DNA from: Clostridiales bacterium VE202-21
GTDB lineage: Bacteria > Bacillota > Clostridia > Lachnospirales > Lachnospiraceae
Direction of reading: 5' to 3'
DNA: 64,000 nucleotides
Assembly: GCA_000509105.1 (NCBI GenBank)
Contig: BAIF02000123.1
Coordinates: 1-64,000, forward strand
Position 1 is the first letter of the stretch; every line of letters starts with the position of its first letter. Positions 63,942 through 64,000 of the stretch are shown here, piece by piece. The position numbers and the translations under genes are program-made. Under the pieces are notes generated by a model. That model was given only the letters and a program-made list of their open reading frames with translations. It was not told the origin of the DNA and did no database searches.

Positions 63942-64000
63942 TTAAGTAATCAAATTCAGAATCTCCTCCGGAGAATCTACAACATGCACGGCTCCCGCCT
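63942..64000 (-). CDS. Partial CDS, C-terminus of a HAD-like hydrolase
   Basis: The last bases read on the minus strand as AGAVHVVDSPEEILNLIT-stop. The pattern, a Gly-Ala before V-V-DSPEEIL, is typical of the C-terminal end of HAD-superfamily phosphatases of the phosphoglycolate phosphatase type. Only 18 residues are visible, so this is a tentative call; the body of the gene lies outside the window. The stop at 63942-63944 is 18 bp before the start of the small acidic protein gene. Confidence 0.45.
   Translation of the reverse strand, partial: AGAVHVVDSPEEILNLIT

Noticed and set aside
1..64000. CRISPR arrays, rRNA and tRNA genes
   Set aside because: No regularly spaced short repeats, no rRNA-like sequence and no tRNA cloverleaf were noticed by eye; a tRNAscan and CRISPR search were not possible.

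Overview
The window looks like chromosomal DNA of a low-to-moderate GC anaerobic Firmicute, most likely a gut Lachnospiraceae. This rests on family content: a PadR/DUF1700/DUF4097 operon, an FprA-type diflavin protein for O2/NO removal, a SecDF fusion, a DUF4474 protein, strong AGGAGG-type ribosome binding sites and B. subtilis-like promoters. The species is not identified.

Layout. 0-2 kb: PadR-controlled envelope-stress-like operon. 2.1-8.1 kb: an ArsC/Spx-like protein, a histidine kinase/response regulator pair, an Imm-5-like gene and a three-gene LanF-E-G-type ABC transporter; together these resemble a peptide-antibiotic sensing and detoxification module. 8.4-9.6 kb: flavodiiron protein. 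9.8-16.4 kb: YfhO, a DUF3048 lipoprotein, a DUF6020 membrane protein and a CsbB-like glycosyltransferase, probably for sugar decoration of surface polymers. 16.6-19.8 kb: flavin reductase, a Cys-less ArsC-like protein, and a URO-D-type methyltransferase divergent from an AraC regulator.

20.1-48.3 kb is one long minus-strand surface-polysaccharide locus. It is read from an LCP gene (promoter near 48.4 kb) through a PglF/PglE/PglC-like initiation set, glycosyltransferases, a Wzy-like polymerase and a first flippase. It then enters an AT-rich distal cassette (about 20.1-33.0 kb) with WecE, a ketopantoate-reductase-like enzyme, two ATP-grasp ligases, a divergent DegT-like protein, a GtrB/GtrC-like pair, two O-acyltransferases and a second flippase. 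Four genes in this locus are interrupted: one in a G7 run, one in an A7 run, one by an extra G in a short G run, and one by an in-frame amber codon.

48.4-64 kb is core and housekeeping: SecDF, a cytidylate-kinase-like protein, a dicarboxylate symporter, an RmlD-like protein, a DUF4474 protein, a broken metallophosphoesterase, MntP behind a manganese riboswitch, a foldase-like lipoprotein, Mfd, Pth and small proteins.

Two repeat families stand out. The first is a family of long-armed palindromic elements (about 2.14-2.57, 51.34-51.72, 52.35-52.79 and, reduced, 57.79-57.95 kb). They share a conserved head and a covarying hairpin core, but each copy has its own unrelated and nearly perfect arms. 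I cannot assign them to a named family, and they are my best candidate for something undescribed. The second is a roughly 65-70 bp palindromic repeat (5.09, 37.55 and 54.18 kb), one copy of which lies in frame inside the RmlD-like gene.
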